This document shows positions 1 through 10,977 of a stretch of DNA of 64,000 bases, piece after piece. A program made the position numbers and the translations under genes. The DNA is from Eledone cirrhosa (Eukaryota > Mollusca > Cephalopoda > Octopoda > Eledonidae): assembly GCA_964016885.1 (NCBI GenBank), contig OZ024744.1, positions 65,382,547-65,446,546 of the forward strand. The letters are read 5' to 3'. The number at the start of each line of letters is the position of its first letter. Position 1 is the first letter of the stretch. The notes below the pieces were generated by a model. It worked only from the letters and a program-made list of their open reading frames with translations. It had not been told where the DNA came from and did no database searches.

Positions 1-400
1 AATAAAATAAAGTATCAGTCAAGTACTTGGGTCACCTAACCCCCAAATTAGCTGTCCATATGCCTAAATTAGAAATCAATAATCAGTTCTATTTTGTTCA
101 GTCACTTTAAGTAGGTAAACGCACTAAACTAATACTGATACTCTTTTGTGTGTCATGATTGTTATATTTCAAGTATTATGGAGTAATGCTGAGTCTGCAA
201 TATAGATTGAATTACTAGTGGAACAATTTCACTTGTAATTTCCAGGTATATTTGGAGGAATGGTCTGCTAGAATAACATGTCCGCAATACATGAAATGAC
301 AACATTTGCATGCTGATCCTATACCTTATTGGGAGTTATACAACATTTTATATTAAATTTAGAGAATTATTCAAATTCTTATTCTAATTGAGTTCATCAT
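1..400. other. AT-rich sequence, nothing recognised
   Basis: No exon, repeat copy or RNA gene could be identified. It lies downstream of the last confident MRCK exon, so it is either the distal part of the last intron or intergenic. Confidence 0.4.
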
Positions 401-641
401 TTAACCCTTTAGTATTTACATTACTCTATATATACTTTTATATTTTCACAGTAACCACTTTATTTCACATAATATCGAATCTATGAGATTTTGATTATTT
501 ATTTTAAGAACAATAACTTTTTTAAGAATAACTATTTTAATAACTATTTTAAGAACAATAACAATATGAGCAGCTGGTTTGAACAGAAAGAGGTGAGAGA
601 ATTCTGGCCGGATACAGCCGGTTTAAATGCTAAAGGGTTAA
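401..641 (+). mobile_element. TTAA-flanked MITE, family A, copy 1
   Basis: The copy begins TTAACCCTTTAG and ends GCTAAAGGGTTAA, which are inverted repeats of each other. The TTAA at each end looks like a target duplication. TTAA targets and termini beginning CCC are the hallmark of piggyBac transposons, so this is probably a non-autonomous piggyBac-like element. The interior, with 'gagagaattctggccggata' near the right end, recurs in seven other copies in the window. It encodes no transposase; the short open frame at 491-673 is only MITE sequence. Confidence 0.8.
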
Positions 642-1856
642 AGTCCATTTCTATGCAGGCATGGGTTGGATGATTGTGACAGCCCAAGACAAATGGTATT
701 CAGTTAATGGTCTCCTAACTGGGTGAGAGGACCATGTTTAAAGGTGCATGCCATTCCTAACACAAACCACGTTACAGAGTTTATCATCAGCTCTAGAAAC
801 AATGTCATATCCTCAACAAAACTAAAGAGTCGTCTTAACCTTATACTATCCCTGATTACCAACTGTCTTATAAAATGGACTAGATATATTTATAGTTTAG
901 AAGAAAAAAAAAAAATGATGTATAACAAATTACCATTTTTTTTTCAGCTCTTAGTTGTGTTTTGTTAAAAATATTAAATGTTTAAATTCTATCTAATTAC
1001 TAAAATTTTTGAATTGTAATTATTAATTATATACAAAATTTAGTATCAAAATTACAACTAATGAAAGAAATATTAGAAATAGAAATAAAATGGTAGAATT
1101 TCTATCATATAGGCATACAATTTTGAACAAAATCATCATGCAAGTAAAAAAAGTTATAAATTTAAAAAATAAAAATCCGATCCATTAGAAGGTGAATATA
1201 ATGAAAAACCTTGAATATGAACATGCAAAAATAAGAACCAAGTTTGATTTTAACTTGATAGCTTATAAATCCTTGGCCATTAAGGTTAGAAGTGAGTAAG
1301 ACATTAATGAAAGAGTAGAACTGTTCTCCAAACACATTTTATAGTCTTGTTAGAAAAGATATGAAATAGATTAATATAAATGATCCAAAGAAAACTGGAC
1401 AATAACAGTTGAAAATACACTACTGAACTTTAAATGAACTAAGGGAATTTATGAAACAAAATATTAAACAAACTTAAAGTAACCAATAATATTTCAATTG
1501 ATTTAAAGTTAGACCAATGTCTTAATGAAATTTGTTAGAAAGTGCAGAAGCCCATCATATATGAGCATATGTATGCATATATGTGTGCACACATATTTAT
1601 GTCTGTGTTTATGGCCCATATCTGAATGGTGTGACAAGAAAAAAAAAAAGGATCGATAAAATATATACTGAAATAGATATGATCTACTAAATCTCCGATG
1701 CTCTAACAATTCTGTCAAACTCCACCCACCCAGGATGGATAGTTTACCAAACCCAAAAGGATGAAAAGCAAAGTTGTCCATGACACTATTTTCAGTCTAT
1801 TAATAAGAAATAACTGCAGTACATCACTAAAATTTATTTCATTGCATCAAGATTAT
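642..1856. other. AT-rich sequence without recognised features
   Basis: Low-complexity A/T runs and no coding exon that I can support on either strand. Around 1700-1770 is a short SINE-like stretch on the minus strand, too degraded to bound. Confidence 0.35.
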
Positions 1857-2255
1857 TAACCCTTTTTTGACACCAATCAGCTCCAAACTGCTTTTGGTTC
1901 CATGAAACAAAGTCACCCATTTTAAAGGGTTCCTATTTAAATTAAAATCTTCCAACATAATTTTATATAAAAACTATATAATATAAAATTTTTATTTTAG
2001 TAAGTAGGATCGATCGACTTTCGTCAAATCGGACCGAGGAAACAATGTTTCCATCGGTCTTTCCAGTTGCTAGTACTATCTATCGGTTGCAACTCCAGGT
2101 AGAAGGAGCAACGTGAAATAAAGTGTCTTGCTAGTTCAGGAATCAAACTCACAACCTCACGGTTGTGAATCCAATTCTCTAACCACTCAGCCACACACCT
2201 TCCCACCAAATTTTTCATTAATTAATTGAAATATGGTAACAATAGTGTTAATGGT
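1857..2255 (-). mobile_element. TTAA MITE, family B, interrupted by a SINE
   Basis: The left part (1857-2006) starts TTAACCCTTTTTTGACACCA and the right part (2216-2255) contains 'gaaatatggtaaca' followed by 'gtgttaa', the two ends of the family-B element seen complete at 52425-52663. A SINE copy separates them, so the SINE is the younger insertion. Family B has TTAA at its ends and CCCTTTTG-type inverted termini, again like piggyBac. Confidence 0.6.
2007..2215 (-). mobile_element. SINE with tRNA-like head (type 2)
   Basis: Read on the minus strand it starts with a tRNA-like pol III promoter: an A-box-like 'tggctgagtgg' and a B-box-like 'gagtttgattcct'. This is followed by 'caagacactttattt', shared with copies at 29460, 32600, 33150 and 53950. 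It is a SINE rather than a tRNA gene because the acceptor stem cannot form and the element runs on for about 200 bp. Confidence 0.65.
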
Positions 2256-3480
2256 TTTTGAAAGTCTCCTTACTAACAATAAGTAAAGAGCCAATTAGAA
2301 ATTTGTAATATTACTATTAATTAGTGTGTGTACATATAGGTTTCTATACTTACAACCAGAATAGTCTGGATATTCCTGAGTATAAAGCAAACGTTCATAA
2401 GATGACATGATAATCTATAGTATGGATTACGTTTATGAACTGTGAAACTAGACTATGTGAAACTGAGTTATAACTATTATACAATTAGTTAAATAATGCT
2501 TGGGAAGTTTCTGTCATTACATCGCCTTTTCTAATATATTAGCTATTTTGACTAATATATTATGAATTGTCTTAAATAATCAGTATACATATTGATACAG
2601 ATGGAGATAGGGTAAAGAAAGAGAGAGAGAAGAACGTTGATGCCAGAGGGATAGTAACAGCATGTGGCAGAAGAAAGAGAATGCCATTTACATGTGTTGA
2701 TGGCAGTGGGATATGAAGCAAAAAGAAAGAATGTCATTCACTTACAGTATATTACTGATAAATGCACGCGCATACATCCAATGCAGCTAGTGGCAGTGGT
2801 GGTTGTGGTAAGGTTGGGGGAAAGCGAAAACTAGATAATTTTTAAAAACATAAATATCATCATCATTTTACATCCGCTTTTCCCTGCTTGCAAAGGTGGG
2901 ACAAATAATTCATTCTAAATCGCCAATTATTTAATGCATGCGCTTTAGTGCAATTAACTGTTGTCTGCTAAACTGAACAGAACTAAGTTTCCAGCAATTA
3001 ATAAAGCACAGGATGTAACATTCAATTAGGTAAAAATTTACAGTGTTTAGTTAAGGATAGTCCTCTAGAAATTCTCTAGAGGCTACAAAATTTACTGATA
3101 TTTTCGTAAGGGTAGTTAATACCGATAGGCAAGGGAAACAATGAGGAAAAGATATCACTAAACCCATTGAATTTAAAGATCTATTAAATTAATGGTATAA
3201 ATTAGAATAATGATAATTAATGGTATAAAAATTCAAATGATTTAATGAAGAAATCAATATATATCAGAGTAATTAAACTTGCAAATGTCTAAAGAATTTC
3301 CATGGGACCAGCTAGTTATTATTGTAATTAAAAAAAAAAATTGTGATCTGCAAAGGAAAAAAAACAAACACTGCAACAGGAACCAGTGAAGAGTTATGGA
3401 AAGATAAACCTTCAAATAAAAACAAGAAAGTAGAAAGCAATTTAAAAAAGAAAGATTAAAAAACTGAAATTTTTGAAAAT
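2256..3480. other. Unannotated sequence with a short LINE-tail fragment
   Basis: At 2857-2905 is a fragment (minus orientation) of the '(ATC)n-ttttacatccgcttttccc' tail shared by the LINEs and SINEs of this window. Nothing else was recognised. Confidence 0.35.
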
Positions 3481-3536
3481 ATTTCAGAATTAATATTGGA
3501 ATAAGAAAGGAAAAAGAGAGTTAACTGAAAAGCTCC

Positions 3537-3578
3537 TTAAACAGGAGGAAGTGCAGGGTGAAGCTGAGGAAAGAAAGA
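3537..3578 (-). CDS. Possible terminal exon of MRCK (weak candidate)
   Basis: The preceding exon (5906-6054) ends on a codon boundary, so the last exon must start in phase 0 and reach a stop. On the minus strand a pyrimidine-rich tract runs to 'ctttccag', then 14 codons ending PPV and TAA; a second acceptor 'tttcctcag' lies 15 nt further in the same frame. It is the best phase-compatible candidate I found below 5906. It has no homology support and no clear polyadenylation signal close by, so the true end could be elsewhere, even outside the window. Confidence 0.2.
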   Translation of the reverse strand, partial: SFFPQLHPALPPV

Positions 3579-3599
3579 CTGGAAAGTCATAATCCATGC

Positions 3600-5050
3600 A
3601 AATGGAAACAGGAAGGGGGTATAAAAAAAAAAAAGATACATATGTGTAGTCTGACCCTTCACTTGTGCCAGGAGGTTTCATATGTGGAAAGGGATCCAAC
3701 ACTTCTATATGGAGCTCCACTTCCCCTAATATGTGACCCTTGGAATTCTTTTATCTGAAGAATGTTAGAAAAAGCCATTTCAAAAGAAAAAAATAAAGAC
3801 TATGACTAAAGACTAATGTGAAAGAGTTCTTCAAGTGTTAGTTTAGAAATGCCAAGAATATACAAATCCTTTGTACAGCTGAACTGGACTACAATTCCTT
3901 GCAAACAAAACAAAACCTATAAGTATTAAAATAGAAAACTAAAAGGGAGAAAAAAACAAAGAAAAAGAACCAGTTTAATTTAACTGTATATTTTGGATTT
4001 AAAATAAATGCACCAAATCTGTGCCATAAGAAATATCTAAATGGATTGGCATCCAGCAGTAAAGCACTGCCTTAAAAAAGTCCAACCCATATCAACTTGG
4101 AAAAGCAGACATAAGAATGACGAGCAACTATTTCAGTAGCGAATAGAAAAACGTAAAAAAAAAAATAAAACAGATTAAGCTCAGTTGAATGCATTGAATA
4201 CAACTGTTTTTATATTATAAAACTATCCATTAGTTTATTAAATTTAAAAAAAAAAAATGTTAATACCGCTTTTTTTAAACAGCTTTTTAGCAACCAAAAA
4301 TAATTTTTCATTTCCGTAGAAGAAAAAAAAAAATTATTTTCCAGGAGTTTATATACCAAGAAAAAACAGGTGGTTCTACTTGATTTAAAACTAAAATCAC
4401 TATAAATTCGAATTTCTAAATGATTATATTACCAAAAATGTAACAACTTGAAGCACTAAATCCATTTGAAAGATTTTTTTTCCCCCAAAATAGATTACTA
4501 TTATTTTTGAAAACCACAGCTCTAGATATGTTTATTATGAACCAACAAGAACGAAAAAAAAAAATTTTTAATGCAATTTCATTGTCTAACTTAAAACACT
4601 AGCTAATCTGATACACATAAACCAATTGGGAATTAAAAACATTTCAAACTTAAAACAAAATTGAAAATTACACACACATGTACACCAGGTCTGAACACAG
4701 AAGAACCAAACTCCCACTGTCATTGCCTCCGTCCTTCCATTCGAGCGGAACACAAAAGATGTGATGAACACTTACTTTGTTCTTCTCTTAATCTTTTTTT
4801 TTTTTAAGATAATGTGTATAATTTTTTTTTCTCATTTGTCTGATGTATAAAAAATATCATGAGATGAATTCCAATATAAACAAACTACTGAGTGATTGAA
4901 TACATAGAAAACATCCAGAAGAAACAAGTCATTTTGGATAACATAGAATTAATATAACTCAATGTTTCATGTATTTTTTCCTTCACATTTTGTTTTAAGT
5001 ACTCCTTGTACATTCAAAGATGTCTACTAGGAAAACAAGTAATATTTATA
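3600..5050. other. A-rich sequence, no recognised gene
   Basis: Repeated A-runs on the plus strand and short open frames with no family resemblance. No repeat family could be assigned. Confidence 0.35.
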
Positions 5051-5052
5051 TA

Positions 5053-5229
5053 TAGTGAAATCCCATTATAACGAAATTCACGGGCTATTAAAAAAAAAAA
5101 TTCATTGTTAACGAAAAATTCTTTATAATGAGATCAACTGAAACAAATCGAGTGTTTATTATTACCTCGAGGATAGAAAAAAAAAAATTCATTATAATGG
5201 TATTTGTTATAATGGAATTTTACCTGTAT
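5053..5229. mobile_element. Small TIR element (pogo/Tc1-mariner-like MITE)
   Basis: The left end reads TAGTGAAATCCCATTATAAC and the right end, reversed, reads TACAGGTAAAATTCCATTAT, giving imperfect inverted termini of about 25 bp around a 130-bp interior. The motif 'cccattataacgaa' with TA at the borders resembles pogo/Tigger-type Tc1-mariner MITEs. No coding capacity. Confidence 0.55.
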
Positions 5230-5905
5230 TATATATTTTTTTTAAATCAACAACAAAAAGAAGCAAGAATCACTTTTAAAAAATTAAACCAAAAATGTGA
5301 TATACCACCAGCTTTTAAGAGATTTCATACAGAAGTATATTGACATATCAGTCTTTAAAGATCATTTATTTACCAAACATGATGCCAAGAGGTGAAATAG
5401 CTCATAACTACATAGAAAGTGCTTCTTGGTTTATATTGGGTAAGCTAACTTGCTAATTCTATTTAAATTGACAAACACACATTTTTAGAGCTAATCTTTG
5501 ACTATATGTAAACATCTAATTATTATTATTATTTATTTATTTATTTTTGTCAAGAAACTCATTTAAGACAAGAGTATAATTATGTGTGTCATTGAGAGAT
5601 ATATCCACATGAAGTTCCTTTGTCCAGACAGGTATTAACTGCAAAATTAGCAATGTAGAAATAACTTTTTTTTAATGCTATACAAAATAAATTTTTAAAA
5701 ACTATTAAGAATTAACTTTTAAAACAATAGACCATTAATTACTTTGAAGAATATATCACAAAATCATTCATAAATGGTTTTAAATGAAGAAAAAAGAAGA
5801 AAGCATTTTAAAATATTCTCATGATATTTATAATATAAAAAAAATAGGTAGCAATATTAACAAAATGTCAGTCTGGAAATATGTCATAGGAACAAACCAA
5901 CTTAC
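5230..5905. other. Unannotated intron sequence
   Basis: AT-rich, with a short (TTA)n/(TTTA)n stretch at about 5518-5547. No feature recognised. Confidence 0.35.
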
Positions 5906-6054
5906 CTCAAATGATTTATATGCACTAATAGAATCTGAAGGATTTGTCTGCTCTTGGGAAGAATTGGAATTGCTTTCTACAAGTGATACTGATGTAATGG
6001 AAGACAAAGGTCTGGATGTGCTTTGCTGCCAACCTCGATTTCTCACACCAGTTC
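5906..6054 (-). CDS. MRCK: MRCK exon: Ser-rich C-terminal tail
   Basis: 149 nt bounded by 'ttgtag' and 'gtaagt', entered with two codon bases and leaving on a codon boundary. It follows the exon at 7606-7756 in frame. The roughly 49 residues include RPLSSITSVSLVESNSNSSQ and are rich in Ser, Thr, Asn and Gln. MRCK proteins normally end in a long, low-complexity Ser-rich tail after the CRIB motif, which this fits. There is no catalytic or binding motif; the segment is probably disordered and open to phosphorylation. Confidence 0.8.
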
Positions 6055-6166
6055 CTACAATAGTTCAAAATAATAATACACATGCATGACAATGAGTTTG
6101 TGACAACAGAAGGAGTACTAGTCAAATAAATCAGAAGGCTAATATGAGAGGTGTTTAAAAACACAG

Positions 6167-6379
6167 TTAACCCTTTAGCATTTAAATTACTCTATATTTA
6201 CTATTGTATTTTCACACAAAAGGTTTTATCTCACATAATATTAAATCTATGAGATTTTGGTATTGTTTATTTTGTGAATACCTTAACATCGGTATGAGTG
6301 GCCAGTTACAGCCAGTTTGAACACAAAGAGCTGAGAGAATTCTGACCGGTTATGGCCGGTTTAAATGCTAAAGGGTTAA
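6167..6379 (+). mobile_element. TTAA MITE, family A, copy 2
   Basis: Starts TTAACCCTTTAGCATTTAAA and ends with its exact inverse followed by TTAA; 213 bp. The two 20-base termini match perfectly, making this the best-preserved copy for defining the ends. Confidence 0.85.
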
Positions 6380-6499
6380 AATGTTAAATAACAAGGAAAA
6401 CTGGGTACAAAAATTTATTCTACATAAGGTTAGTTTAAAATTACCATGTAGAAAAATGTAATAAACACAATCAATCCAAAATGAATTGTAATAAGATAA

Positions 6500-6720
6500 T
6501 GTAATGTGGTGTGTGCATTTGTTTTGGTGTGAGTACCAGTCAAGTACAGGGGTCGATTCTTCTACTATATCTCACTCTCTCTATCCTACTCTGGTAGAAT
6601 CTGCTGTATTCTAACCTGGAGAGGAGATGGGCTCTGCCTGATTTTTAAAAAAATATCCTAGAAATGCTGTATGTCAATATGGTGCCTCTTCAACTCCATC
6701 AGGAGGTCCATTCATACATT
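6500..6720 (+). repeat. Interspersed repeat with 'actccatcagga' end
   Basis: 'ggagatgggct' ... 'ttttaaaaaaatatcc' ... 'caactccatcaggag' matches 37195-37300 (plus) and the reverse of about 47850-47940. Family unknown; all three copies lie in MRCK introns. Confidence 0.5.
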
Positions 6721-7605
6721 AATGAATACAAATTTAAATAATAAATATCTTTGTGAAAGCATGATTCTTTTGTACTGAATGAAATAGCATGCAATATTAC
6801 TGTTCCGCAAAAAATTTGTTATTAACAAGGAAAGACTTGCAGAAATAAGACTTCAAGAAATATGGAATTGGGTTTTATAATGATTTTGGAACATTCTTAA
6901 CATATTCATAGGATATACCCAACATCTGATGTGCAATGTGAAGAAAGAGAGAGAGAGTTTATGGGCGAGACAATCCAAAACTTGGCCCAAGTCCATTCCA
7001 CAAATTTGTCACAATTTAAGTTGCAATTATTGCAGTACAACTATTCAGTGATTACATAAGTATGGTTTCTATAGAATCTGACCTATCATATGTTACAGAT
7101 GTGCTCTTCTTATGCCGTTGAGAACATTCTACGTCCTCCACCCCATCTGAGGACACTTCTCTCTTTTCTTAGATAGGATGTTTCCCTTGCAGCATGCTGG
7201 TGGGCGTGTGAGACACGGGCGCTCATCAATAAAATATTCTATCAACTTCCATCTGTATGTTTAGGTTTCATTTTTCTTTATAACTTATATTTTTAATCAC
7301 GTGACACATACATTGTCATTATACAGACTTAATCCTAACCCTATAGAAGCTGTGATATCATCCAATACTGGGGACTGATGATGGGGAGTTTCTTGATTCC
7401 TTGTCTCCATTTTTTTTCTGTTCCTTGCACTGTAGATATGCTTATTTTCCTCATTGCTTTTATTTTTGTTTACTGTGTCACCTTTTTGCATTCCACTAAG
7501 TCTCCATCTCCTGAATTGGTGTTGTGGTGTCACCAGTCTTGTGGTGTCACCAGTCTTGTGGTGTTGACAAAAAAAAACTGACAAAATTTGTGTATTTATA
7601 TTTAC
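6720..7605. other. Unannotated intron sequence
   Basis: No exon or complete repeat recognised. A short duplicated 'tcttgtggtgtcaccag' occurs at about 7530-7560. Confidence 0.35.
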
Positions 7606-7756
7606 CATTATAGTGAGAATCTCCACTTGCACTACTGCTACTGGTGCTTGCCGTTGGCTTTCCACTGGCACCACACATCTGTTCTTGCAACTGCTTCATA
7701 TTAGGTTGCATTAGATTGCGGACCTTTTGAATTTGTTCTTCAGACTTGGCACCAGG
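7606..7756 (-). CDS. MRCK: MRCK exon: tail immediately after CRIB
   Basis: 151 nt from 'tactttcag' to 'gtaaat', starting in phase 0 after the CRIB-B exon and leaving one base (AAT G). It encodes a short helical, Gln-rich stretch (EEQIQKVRNLMQPNMKQLQE), then a Ser/Thr/Ala-rich segment ending ASGDSHYN. Known MRCKs have a comparable non-conserved region between CRIB and the C-terminus. The 20-nt G-run on the plus strand lies 43 nt upstream of the acceptor. Confidence 0.85.
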
Positions 7757-7799
7757 CTGAAAGTAGACATTTACACTTTAAAATCCTAGTTATCAAAAC

Positions 7800-7819
7800 G
7801 GGGGGGGGGGGGGGGGGGG
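7800..7819. repeat. Homopolymer (G)20 / (C)20
   Basis: Twenty consecutive G on the plus strand, so a C20 tract in MRCK pre-mRNA just upstream of the 7606-7756 exon. Confidence 0.95.
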
Positions 7820-7949
7820 TGAATAGATTTACATATTAATAAACTGGTACTGTTTATCATGGTCCCACTTCACCTCAGCCCACCATAGTCACACTCTACC
7901 TCAGTCCACCATGGTCCTACTCACAATATCACACACCACCTGTCCTTCA

Positions 7950-8207
7950 TTTGACAGTATTGGTGGAGCGTCGGACACCATGCTTTCGCGCATAGAGTAT
8001 TAGCCCTTGTCATTCTCAGTTCAAATTCCACTGAGGTTAACTTTGCCTTACATCCTTCTGGGATCGATAAAATAAAGCACCAGTAATGCACTGAAGCAAT
8101 TGCTGGCCTTGTGCTTTATTTTATCAACCCAGTACAGGGTCTATTTAATGGGCTTTCCTCTCCCCTTCAAATTGCTGGCCTTGTGCCTAAAGTAGAAACA
8201 ATTATCA
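7950..8207 (+). mobile_element. tRNA-derived SINE (type 1), composite
   Basis: tRNA-like start with a B-box-like 'cagttcaaattcc', then 'gaggttaactttgcctta', 'ggatcgataaaataaagcac' and the end 'ggccttgtgc'. That terminal block occurs twice (about 8100 and 8180), suggesting two fused copies or a template jump. Confidence 0.75.
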
Positions 8208-8420
8208 ACATGAGGCACAATAGCTGTGAGATACACACCCCACTGCACACACACAAAGTTGAGAGTAAGAGAAATAGCCATTCCTTACAATAAAAACAAC
8301 TTCATCTACAAAACTCATGCCCACACCTTGATATAAATAAAATGCATAGGTATGATAGAATTAAAACAACAACAACAACAAAAATAACATATGTAAGAAA
8401 TAAAGATAAAATTGAATTAC

Positions 8421-8535
8421 TTGTCTTGCTCCAGTAGGCAGACCTATCAATGCTTGCATGCCTTGATCTGGGCCCAGATGTGCAATGTGACTGAAGTTGA
8501 TTGGTAATGAAATAATACGGGATCTTCTCTCCATC
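8421..8535 (-). CDS. MRCK: MRCK exon carrying canonical CRIB motif (CRIB-B)
   Basis: 115 nt from 'ctttccag' to a 'gtaatt' donor. It takes one base to finish a codon begun upstream (phase 2) and ends on a codon boundary. The 38 residues contain ISLPINFSHIAHLG, a full match to the CRIB pattern IS-x-P-x2-F-x-H-x2-H-x-G, followed by PDQGMQALIGLP, which resembles the stretch after CRIB in vertebrate MRCK. CRIB motifs bind GTP-loaded Cdc42 or Rac and bring MRCK to membranes. The exon at 11837-11935 is a diverged duplicate with the same entry phase. Confidence 0.92.
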
Positions 8536-8796
8536 CTGGAAAGAAGAACTGGATATGAGATTCTGATTCTCTTTCTTACACACACAAACACAAGCTAATT
8601 TACCTCAGTTACTATTAATTAATGTTACACTATTAGATGGCATTAGGTGGTTAATATTAGATGTTCTGTTAGAATTTGTAAATGTGAAGCAATGTCTTTG
8701 TTATGACAGGAAACATTTTTTTATACTACTAAATAGAGACAACTTTTAGTGAGAATGCTATGCATGGATGAATTTATTTTCTTCCTCTGTACACAT

Positions 8797-8830
<34 letters not shown>

Positions 8831-8894
8831 GTATAACACTGGAGGGTATATCCGTAGTAGTAGAGCACTCAGTCCATGAACGAGTTTGGTAGCA

Positions 8895-9000
8895 GTAGTT
8901 CCACAACAGTTAGTTCACCATACCGAGAATAAACCTTTGAAGATCCGCATAAGGTGAAACAATTGTTCTCGGTATGCTGAACTAACTGTTGAGGAACTAC
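8895..9000. repeat. Foldback: 35-bp inverted repeat, 36-nt loop
   Basis: 8895-8929 and 8966-9000 are reverse complements at 33 of 35 positions. (AT)n tracts flank the structure at about 8802-8827 and 9001-9017. It lies in the intron between the two CRIB exons, about 360 nt upstream of CRIB-B in transcript order. Confidence 0.8.
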
Positions 9001-9015
9001 TATATATATATATAT

Positions 9016-9240
9016 AATCATCATTTAGCGTCTATTTTCCACGCTACCATGGGTTATATATCATCATCATTTTACATCTGCTTTTCCCTGCTTGCAAAGG
9101 TGGGATGGGTCTTATTCAGCACAGCATCTCTCCACTTGTCATATATATATATATATATTAGTTCTGTATGAGCAAGACAACAGGACAACTTGTCTGACAC
9201 ATGTTAGCATGGAAAAAATGTAAAATGATGATGATTATAT
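9016..9240. repeat. Fragments of LINE/SINE 3' tail in both orientations
   Basis: Minus-oriented pieces at 9016-9055 and 9062-9135 ('(atc)n-ttttacatctgcttttccc') and a plus-oriented piece at about 9175-9235 ('gtatgagcaagacaacagga' ... 'gatgatgat'), separated by (TA)n. Confidence 0.55.
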
Positions 9241-9549
9241 ATATATATATTCATACACACACATACACACATTATTCAAGAGTTGTGAGGTCCAATTTTC
9301 TGCAGGTATTTCTGGCCACTTCTATCTTTAAGAGTCTAAGAGTGTATTGCTCAATTTTATAAACTACTACTTAATAATTGACTGTTATTACTTACATTTT
9401 CTATGTGTTTGGGACGCTCATATTTTTAAATTTCAAACTCTCCTAGCACTTCGTAAATCAGTTTTTATATATATGAAATTGACAGCCGTAACAATGAATA
9501 CTTAATACCAGAATAGAGTTTAAATATATTTTATGTCTAACCACAATAA

Positions 9550-10085
9550 GTTACTTAGGCGATTAACTTGGCAGTGGAGGAGAATGCACTGAGAGTGTGT
9601 TACCCAGAATCAGAATAGGCTGGAAGAAGTTTAGAGACTTGATGCCTCAGCTGACAACAAAAGGCTTCTCTCTCAGAGCCAAGGGTAGACTATATGATGC
9701 CTGTATGTGAATTGCAATGGCAGTGGAACATGGGCCTTAACCACAGAAGATCTGCAGAGACTAGAGAGAAATGAAGTGAGTGTGCTCCAAATGGTGTGTA
9801 ATGTTATTGTGTGTTAATGACATAGCATTAGTGAACTGAGAGGAAAACTTAGCGTAAGCGGAATTGGATGTAAAGTGCAAAGGGGAAGACTGCACTGGTA
9901 TGGACATGTGATGCATATGGAGGATAGCAACTGCATAAAAAAATGCAGAGCAATCCTAATGGCTGGGACCCTAGAAAAAGGTAGACCCAGAAAGACATGG
10001 GATGAAGTAGAAACTAAGCCTTACAACTGAGATGACAAAGGTTCAAGAAAGCTGGCGCTATGCTGTGATGATGAAGACCTAGCCA
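9550..10085 (+). pseudogene. LINE remnant (type 1), end of reverse transcriptase ORF
   Basis: Broken frames translate to the conserved end of a non-LTR retrotransposon polyprotein: 'SLRAKGRLYDAC'-like, 'AVEHGP', 'EDLQRLERNEVSVLQMVCN', 'RGRLHWYGHVMHMED' and 'RKTWDEV'. The same region is better preserved at 59422-59673. Frame changes and stops mark it as dead. It lies antisense to MRCK in an intron. Confidence 0.7.
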
Positions 10086-10104
10086 GAAGCATATAATATA
10101 ACCT

Positions 10105-10560
10105 GACCCATCCATGAACCCCTCCCCTTCCTCCCACTAACACCCACCACCATCTATCCTCCCCACTACACCTGGCACCCATGTCCCTTCCAGAACCAGC
10201 CCATAACTAACCCCCTCTAAAGACTTACATATCCCCACCATTGTCACAGCTACTCTACTCCTTCACATGCCACTACCACCCATTACCCCCTCACTATCCC
10301 CATACCTATCTATATAAAGCACATCCCCTATGCCACTAAATACCCTCACCTCACACACTAATCAGTTACCCCTATCCCTTACCACCTATCTCTCCATCAT
10401 GCCCCCACCTCTACTATATTGACCAGATCCCTCACACCACTACATCTCCATACATTAATCTACCACCCCTACCCTTTACTCATTGCCCTGCCAAATCACC
10501 AGACATTAATAACTTCATACCTATCTCCCTCTCCAGAGCTAAGAGGGCTCTATTGTTGGG
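10105..10560 (+). repeat. G-poor, C-rich tract, probable LINE 3' UTR
   Basis: About 450 bp almost without G on the plus strand ('cccctccccttcctcccact' and similar), placed directly after the LINE ORF remnant. A shorter similar tract occurs at 33460-33565 before another LINE tail, which supports a 3' UTR origin. Confidence 0.5.
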
Positions 10561-10975
10561 TTTAAGACCAACAGCCTCTCTAGTGATGATACCATGAAAA
10601 TGCACCTGTTACACTCCATAAGGGAGGTTGGTAACAGGAGGATGCCCTGCTGTAGAGACCATGCCTAAAAGAGTTGAAAGAACCCTTTAGTTGTGTCAGA
10701 AACACAACCTCTCTATATTGTCTTATTGATAATATCCCTAGTGCTGGTGATCTACACTAAAGCACCCAGTACACGCTGTAAAGTGGTTGGTGTTAGGAAG
10801 AACATCCAGCTGTAGAAAGCTTGTCAAACAGAGTTGAAAGGACCCTTTCGTTTGTGTCAAAAGACAACTTCACCCCTGCACACGATATGACCATATGTAA
10901 GTGGGATACAGGCCCCTTGGCCTGTCTGGGAGGTCAGTGGCCCTGCTTCAATACTGGCTTGGTCTATGTAAACCC
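10560..10975 (+). repeat. LINE 3'-UTR-like blocks
   Basis: 'cacgctgtaaagtggttggt' and 'gttaggaagaacatccagct' match the 3' region shared by LINE and SINE copies here, repeated in two degraded blocks (about 10600-10670 and 10760-10870). Confidence 0.55.
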
Positions 10976-10977
10976 AT

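Noticed and set aside
491..673. Small protein of 60 residues
   Set aside because: Entirely within a family-A MITE, and not shared as an open frame by other copies.
2007..2215. tRNA gene (also other tRNA-like heads at 24378, 26667, 29460, 36600)
   Set aside because: Only A- and B-box-like parts are kept; no full cloverleaf, and each continues into a SINE body found repeatedly.
4586..4790. Terminal MRCK exon at about 4775-4790 ending RRTK-stop
   Set aside because: The acceptor has no pyrimidine tract, and the 'agaagaacaaagtaag' similarity to the donor of 50523-50594 is short enough for chance.
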